Of a stretch of DNA of 64,000 nt, positions 60,801-64,000 are shown in pieces. Position numbers and translations under genes: made by a program. Numbering within the stretch: position 1 is the stretch's first letter; each line of letters begins with the position of its first letter. The notes beneath the pieces were generated by a model. It worked only from the letters and a program-made list of their open reading frames with translations, had not been told where the DNA came from and made no database searches. The stretch comes from Streptomyces tuirus (lineage in GTDB: Bacteria; Actinomycetota; Actinomycetes; Streptomycetales; Streptomycetaceae): assembly GCF_014701095.1 (NCBI RefSeq), contig NZ_AP023439.1, forward strand, positions 4,080,001 through 4,144,000, read 5' to 3'.

Positions 60801-61625
60801 ATGAGTACAGCAGGCGCGAGCGCCGATCCCCTCGCGGCCCTGGGGGCGCTGCCCGGAGTGGCCGATTCCGTGGAGTCCGTCCGCAAGGCCGTCGACCGGG
60901 TCTACGGGCACCGGGTCATGCGGCGGCGCAGCAACGCGATCACCTCCGAGGCCGCGCTGCGCGGCGCCCGCGGCTCGGCCGCGCTGTCCGGCGCGGACTG
61001 GGCGCTGGAGGAGGTGCGCCGACGCACCGACTTCAGCGGCGACGACGAGGCCCGCACCGTGGGTGCCGCCCTGCGACTCACCGCTGAGGCCGGCCAGCTG
61101 CTGTCGATCTGGCGGCAGTCGCCCCTGCGCGTGCTGGCCCGGCTGCACCTGGTGGCGGCCGCGGACAAGGCCGACCAGGTGGGACGGCCCCGCAAGGAGG
61201 GCGAGCCGGTCGACGAGCCACTCGTCGGGCTGCCGCTGCCGAGCGCCACCGAGACGCACGGCAGGCTGGACGGACTGGCCGAGCTGATCATCGCGGGCGG
61301 CTCCGCACCGGCGCTGGTGACGGCCGCCGTCGTGCACGGCGAACTCCTGGCGCTGCGTCCCTTCACGTCGCACAACGGCCTGGTCGCACGCACGGCGGAG
61401 CGGATCGTCCTCATCGGCAGCGGCTTGGACCCGAAGTCGGTCTGCGCGGCCGAGGTCGGCCATGCGGAGCTGGGGCGCGAGGCCTACCTGGAGGCCCTCG
61501 GCGGGTACGTCTCCGGTACCCCGGAGGGCGTGGCCGCCTGGATCACCCACTGCGGCAGGGCCGTCGAGCTGGGTGCTCGTGAGTCGATGGCGGTGTGTGA
61601 GGCGCTGCAGCGCGGGGCGGCATGA
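60801..61625 (+). CDS. Fic-fold protein with a degenerate active site
   Basis: A 274-residue protein starting at ATG 60801. A Fic/DOC-like helical domain is indicated by VTAAVVHGELLALRPFTSHNG LVARTAERIVLI, the place of the HxFx(D/E)GNGRxxR motif. The catalytic His is Arg (RPFTSHNGLVAR) and the second Arg of the motif is Leu, so AMP transfer is unlikely. In streptomycetes this gene sits beside the HAD phosphatase and ssd and is often labelled oxidoreductase without evidence. I infer a role linked to those neighbours. Confidence 0.7.
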   Translation: MSTAGASADPLAALGALPGVADSVESVRKAVDRVYGHRVMRRRSNAITSEAALRGARGSAALSGADWALEEVRRRTDFSGDDEARTVGAALRLTAEAGQLLSIWRQSPLRVLARLHLVAAADKADQVGRPRKEGEPVDEPLVGLPLPSATETHGRLDGLAELIIAGGSAPALVTAAVVHGELLALRPFTSHNGLVARTAERIVLIGSGLDPKSVCAAEVGHAELGREAYLEALGGYVSGTPEGVAAWITHCGRAVELGARESMAVCEALQRGAA

Positions 61626-62005
61626 CATCGCGGGCGGTCCGTCGCAGAGCGGCGTGACCTGGCGGGGCCTGGAAACACGGCCGGAAAAATGATGCGGCGG
61701 TACGAGTTCTCGTACCGCCGCTGGCATGAGCATCGGGTTACCAAGCGTCCTCGATATATGCCCATCAGGTCGGGGGCTTTGCCCGTCACCTGGTGTGGCT
61801 GGCCCGTATTCGACGGGTCGACGTCGCGTGGGTGCCCGGTGTTCATGCTCGGTCCGTGGGGCCAAATGCGTTAAAAGGTGATCCTCTCGGATGTCCTTGG
61901 TCTCGCGGGCCGTTGAGTCCTTTGTACTCCTGCCCCGGAGCGAGCGGAAGTCCAGGCCGCACTTCTTTACTTTTCGGTTCAAATAGGACCGGGCATCGTC
62001 ACAGG
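61626..62005. other. 380-bp gap with the terminator of the Fic-like gene
   Basis: A long hairpin, GCGGCGGTACGAG (61694-61706) with CTCGTACCGCCGC (61709-61721), lies 69 bp past the Fic-like stop and probably ends its transcript. The rest of the gap (to the convergent HAD gene) is of near-average composition and shows no gene. Confidence 0.6.
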
Positions 62006-62812
62006 TCAAGCGACCGTGGCCCGGCGTCTGTTCGCGTACCAGACGAGTCCCGCGGTGGCCGCCGCAGCGCCTATCGCCGCGACCGCCACGAGCGCCGGGC
62101 GCGGCGGGACGGAGAACGCGGGAATGCGCTGCTTGAGCCGGACCGGGCGGTGGAAGTCCAGGATCGGCCACTCGCGCGCGAGGGCCTCGCGGCGCAGCGC
62201 CCGGTCCGGGTTCACGGCATGCGGATGGCCGACGGACTCCAGCATCGGCACATCGGTCGCCGAGTCGCTGTAGGCGTAGCAGCGGCTGAGGTCGTACCCC
62301 TCGGACTCGGCCAGCTCCCTGACGGCCTCGGCCTTGGTCGGGCCGTACGCGTAGTACTCCACTTCGCCCGTGAAGCAGCCGTCGTCGCCCACGACCATGC
62401 GGGTGGCGACCACGCGGTCCGCACCCAGCAGTTCGCCGATCGGCTCGACCACCTCGGCGCCCGAGGTGGACACGATCACGACGTCGCGGCCGGCGGTGTG
62501 GTGCTCCTCGATGAGGGAGGCGGCCTCGTCGTAGATGATCGGGTCGATCAGGTCGTGCAGCGTCTCGGCGACGATCTCCTTGACCTGCTGCACGTTCCAG
62601 CCCCGGCACAGGGCGGACAGATAGGCGCGCATGCGCTCCATCTGGTCGTGGTCCGCGCCCCCGGCCAGGAAGACGAACTGGGCATAGGCGGTACGCAAGA
62701 CGGCCCTGCGGTTGATCAGACCGCCTTGGTAGAACGACTTGCTGAACGTGAGCGTGCTCGACTTCGCAATGACCGTCTTGTCCAGGTCAAAGAAGGCGGC
62801 TGTGCGGGGCAT
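62006..62812 (-). CDS. HAD-IB family phosphatase with C-terminal membrane helix
   Basis: A 268-residue protein if started at MPRTAAFF (ATG ending at 62812); GTG 62827 or ATG 62839 are alternatives, without clear ribosome sites for any. HAD motifs occur in order: FFDLDKTVI, VSTSGAEVVEP, and YSDSATDVPML, with Lys in GPTKAEAVREL. A membrane helix (about residues 235-255) precedes a short basic tail. HAD-IB enzymes act on phosphoserine- or phosphoglycerol-like substrates; this streptomycete type has been linked to morphological differentiation, as I recall. Confidence 0.88.
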   Translation of the reverse strand: MPRTAAFFDLDKTVIAKSSTLTFSKSFYQGGLINRRAVLRTAYAQFVFLAGGADHDQMERMRAYLSALCRGWNVQQVKEIVAETLHDLIDPIIYDEAASLIEEHHTAGRDVVIVSTSGAEVVEPIGELLGADRVVATRMVVGDDGCFTGEVEYYAYGPTKAEAVRELAESEGYDLSRCYAYSDSATDVPMLESVGHPHAVNPDRALRREALAREWPILDFHRPVRLKQRIPAFSVPPRPALVAVAAIGAAAATAGLVWYANRRRATVA

Positions 62813-62974
62813 CGAGTGGTTTTCCACGCACCAGAGCATAGGGGCAGCCCATTCGGCGTAAGGTGGGGCGCGTGGGTTTGCCTGAGAAGGCTCTCGGGTA
62901 CACCATGGAAGTCACGGATCGTTCGCGACCGTGCTAACCCGGCCCGACTCCTCCCCCCCCGAGTCGGCCGTGGG

Positions 62975-63009
62975 GACGACCCCCGCTCTCCCCCCCGGCG
63001 GGGGTCGTC
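62975..63009. terminator. Hairpin in the gap before ssd
   Basis: GACGACCCCCGC (62975-62986) pairs with GCGGGGGTCGTC (62998-63009) around a C-rich loop. It lies between two divergently arranged genes (HAD gene left, ssd right), so it may end an unannotated short transcript. The surrounding C-tracts (62951-62960, 62989-62996) could slip. Confidence 0.5.
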
Positions 63010-63177
63010 GCATGTCCGGGTGGGTTTTCATCTCCTTCGCGCGGCTTGAAAGCCGCTTCGATACGGCTGTGGCGAAGCGCTTGTCATGCACCTGACTTGT
63101 CACGGTCGGTAGTCGCCGGACTGCTCTGTGGGAGTCGCACAGGGGGACTGAGCCGCTCACCGGTATGGGTGACGGCG

Positions 63178-63224
63178 ATATCCACAACCCCCGGAACGTC
63201 CACAGTTATCCACCAAGATCCACA
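63178..63224. promoter_or_regulatory. Cluster of DnaA-box-like sequences upstream of ssd
   Basis: Four nonamers ending in or near TCCACA lie in 47 bp: ATATCCACA (63178-63186), ACGTCCACA (63196-63204), TTATCCACC (63206-63214) and AGATCCACA (63216-63224). The last three start exactly 10 bp apart. Each differs from the streptomycete DnaA box (TTGTCCACA) at one to three positions, none perfect. The rest of the 62840-63422 gap shows no gene. Confidence 0.45.
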
Positions 63225-63422
63225 CGATTTCCGGGATCGCTGCACCGTGATTCCAGCGCATCCCGCTCGCGGCGAGTTCATGGCCCGTTCCGAGCACCCG
63301 GGGGCGTTTGGCCGGTTTCTGCCGGCCGTTCACAGGGAGGCCGCTTGTCGGTTCTTCCCACGTTTGGGAATCGCGGGGCCGCAGGGGCCGCGCGAGTCAT
63401 GCAGCGAAGGGGGATGGAAAGC

Positions 63423-64000
63423 GTGGCCGGAACCGTCACACACGACCCGCCGCCCGCAGCCGGAGGGCGGCAGGGCGGACCGCTGATCGTCACCGAGGAC
63501 GGCGAACTCCTCGACGACCTGCTGCGCCTGTGCGCGGCGGCGGGCGCCACACCCGAGGTGCACCACGGGGTGCCCGAGCGCAGAGGCAGCTGGGAGGCCG
63601 CGCCGCTCGTCCTGGTCGGCGACGACGCCGCGCGGCGGGTGCGCGGGGCCGTCCGCAGAAGGGGTGTCGTGCTCGTCGGCCGGGACCAGGACGACTCCGG
63701 GGTGTGGCGGCGCGCCGTCGAGATCGGCGCCGAGCACGTCCTGATGCTGCCCGACGGCGAGCAGTGGCTGGTCGACCGGATCGCCGATGTGGCCGAGGGT
63801 GTCGGCAGGCCCGCCCTCACAGTGGGCGTCATCGGCGGCCGGGGCGGGGCCGGAGCGTCCACGCTCGCGTGCGCCCTCGCCGTCACCTCCGCGCGGGAGG
63901 GACTGCGCACGCTCCTCGTGGACGCCGATCCCCTGGGCGGGGGACTCGACGTCCTCCTCGGAGGTGAGACGGCCGAAGGGCTGCGCTGGCCCGCGTTCGC
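63423..64000 (+). CDS. ssd: Septum-site-determining protein Ssd (MinD/CpaE-like ATPase), 3' end outside window
   Basis: The frame runs from GTG 63423, or ATG 63414 whose ribosome site GAAGGGGG abuts it, past the window end; 192 codons are seen. Residues 1 to about 120 resemble a receiver-like domain (PLIVTEDGELLDDLLRL; VLMLPDGEQWLVDRIADVA). A deviant Walker A (GVIGGRGGAGASTLACALAV) then starts the MinD/CpaE ATPase, with LLVDADPLGGGLDVLLGG. Ssd family proteins affect septum placement and precede Flp/Tad-like secretion genes in actinobacteria, so cpaF/tadA-type genes are expected just beyond the window. Symbol is by recalled synteny. Confidence 0.85.
   Translation, partial: MAGTVTHDPPPAAGGRQGGPLIVTEDGELLDDLLRLCAAAGATPEVHHGVPERRGSWEAAPLVLVGDDAARRVRGAVRRRGVVLVGRDQDDSGVWRRAVEIGAEHVLMLPDGEQWLVDRIADVAEGVGRPALTVGVIGGRGGAGASTLACALAVTSAREGLRTLLVDADPLGGGLDVLLGGETAEGLRWPAF

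Overview
The window is high-GC actinobacterial DNA and is almost certainly from a Streptomyces chromosome. Nearly all codons end in G or C, GTG starts are frequent, Shine-Dalgarno sequences are GGAGG-like, and it carries a SARP regulator, a WhiB-like wblA and a Crp protein of the streptomycete type. From memory of that genome (inference, not a search), the order pbp - wblA - two ArsA-like ATPases - crp - nth - nhaA - acsA - ssd in the right half matches the Streptomyces coelicolor SCO358x-SCO3557 region, read in reverse.

Bases 1-26189 are the right-hand part of a type II (aromatic) polyketide cluster; its left end lies outside the window. The core operon (16160-26189) reads TcmI-like cyclase, cupin cyclase, KS-alpha, KS-beta/CLF, ACP, an aromatase/cyclase fused to a ketoreductase, a second ketoreductase, two small ABM-type monooxygenases, a P450, a DUF574-type methyltransferase and a POT-family transporter. 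Left of it lie three FAD monooxygenases (one cut by the window edge), two O-methyltransferases, twin quinone oxidoreductases, a drug exporter, a DUF1772 (anthrone-oxygenase-like) protein, an F420/FMN-split-barrel protein, an asparagine-synthetase-like amide synthetase and the SARP activator with an NB-ARC module. The parts list suggests a pentangular, heavily oxidised and methylated polyketide, possibly with an amide or lactam, as in the xantholipin/lysolipin/fredericamycin group. Four promoters in this region share an 11-bp-spaced TCGA repeat placed 8 bp before a -10-like hexamer, which ties the operons to the SARP.

Bases 26190-30535 hold small accessory functions: a DUF1326/DUF2182 pair, an SRPBCC protein and a zinc alcohol dehydrogenase. 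Bases 30667-35255 look like a worn accessory island beside a tRNA-Pro gene. It holds a large unrecognised protein, a possible DUF2397 (Wadjet JetA-like) remnant, a DUF433 protein missing its C-terminus, a phosphorothioate-DNA-dependent HNH restriction enzyme, and the tail of a GIY-YIG (T5orf172) protein.

Bases 35256-64000 are housekeeping and developmental chromosome: tRNA-Pro(CGG), metallophosphoesterase, YqeY-like protein, class A penicillin-binding protein, wblA, two ArsA-type ATPases, DUF4177, RidA, two Nudix hydrolases, a metallo-beta-lactamase-fold hydrolase, crp, endonuclease III with a long Lys/Ala-rich head, a MarP-like membrane protease, an epoxide-hydrolase-like enzyme, a holin-X-like protein, NhaA, acetyl-CoA synthetase, a SulP-STAS-carbonic anhydrase fusion, a lipoprotein, a degenerate Fic-fold protein, a HAD phosphatase and the start of the MinD/CpaE-like ssd. 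A recurring oddity is short tandem-repeat arrays (23-42 bp units) in intergenic spaces and gene ends.
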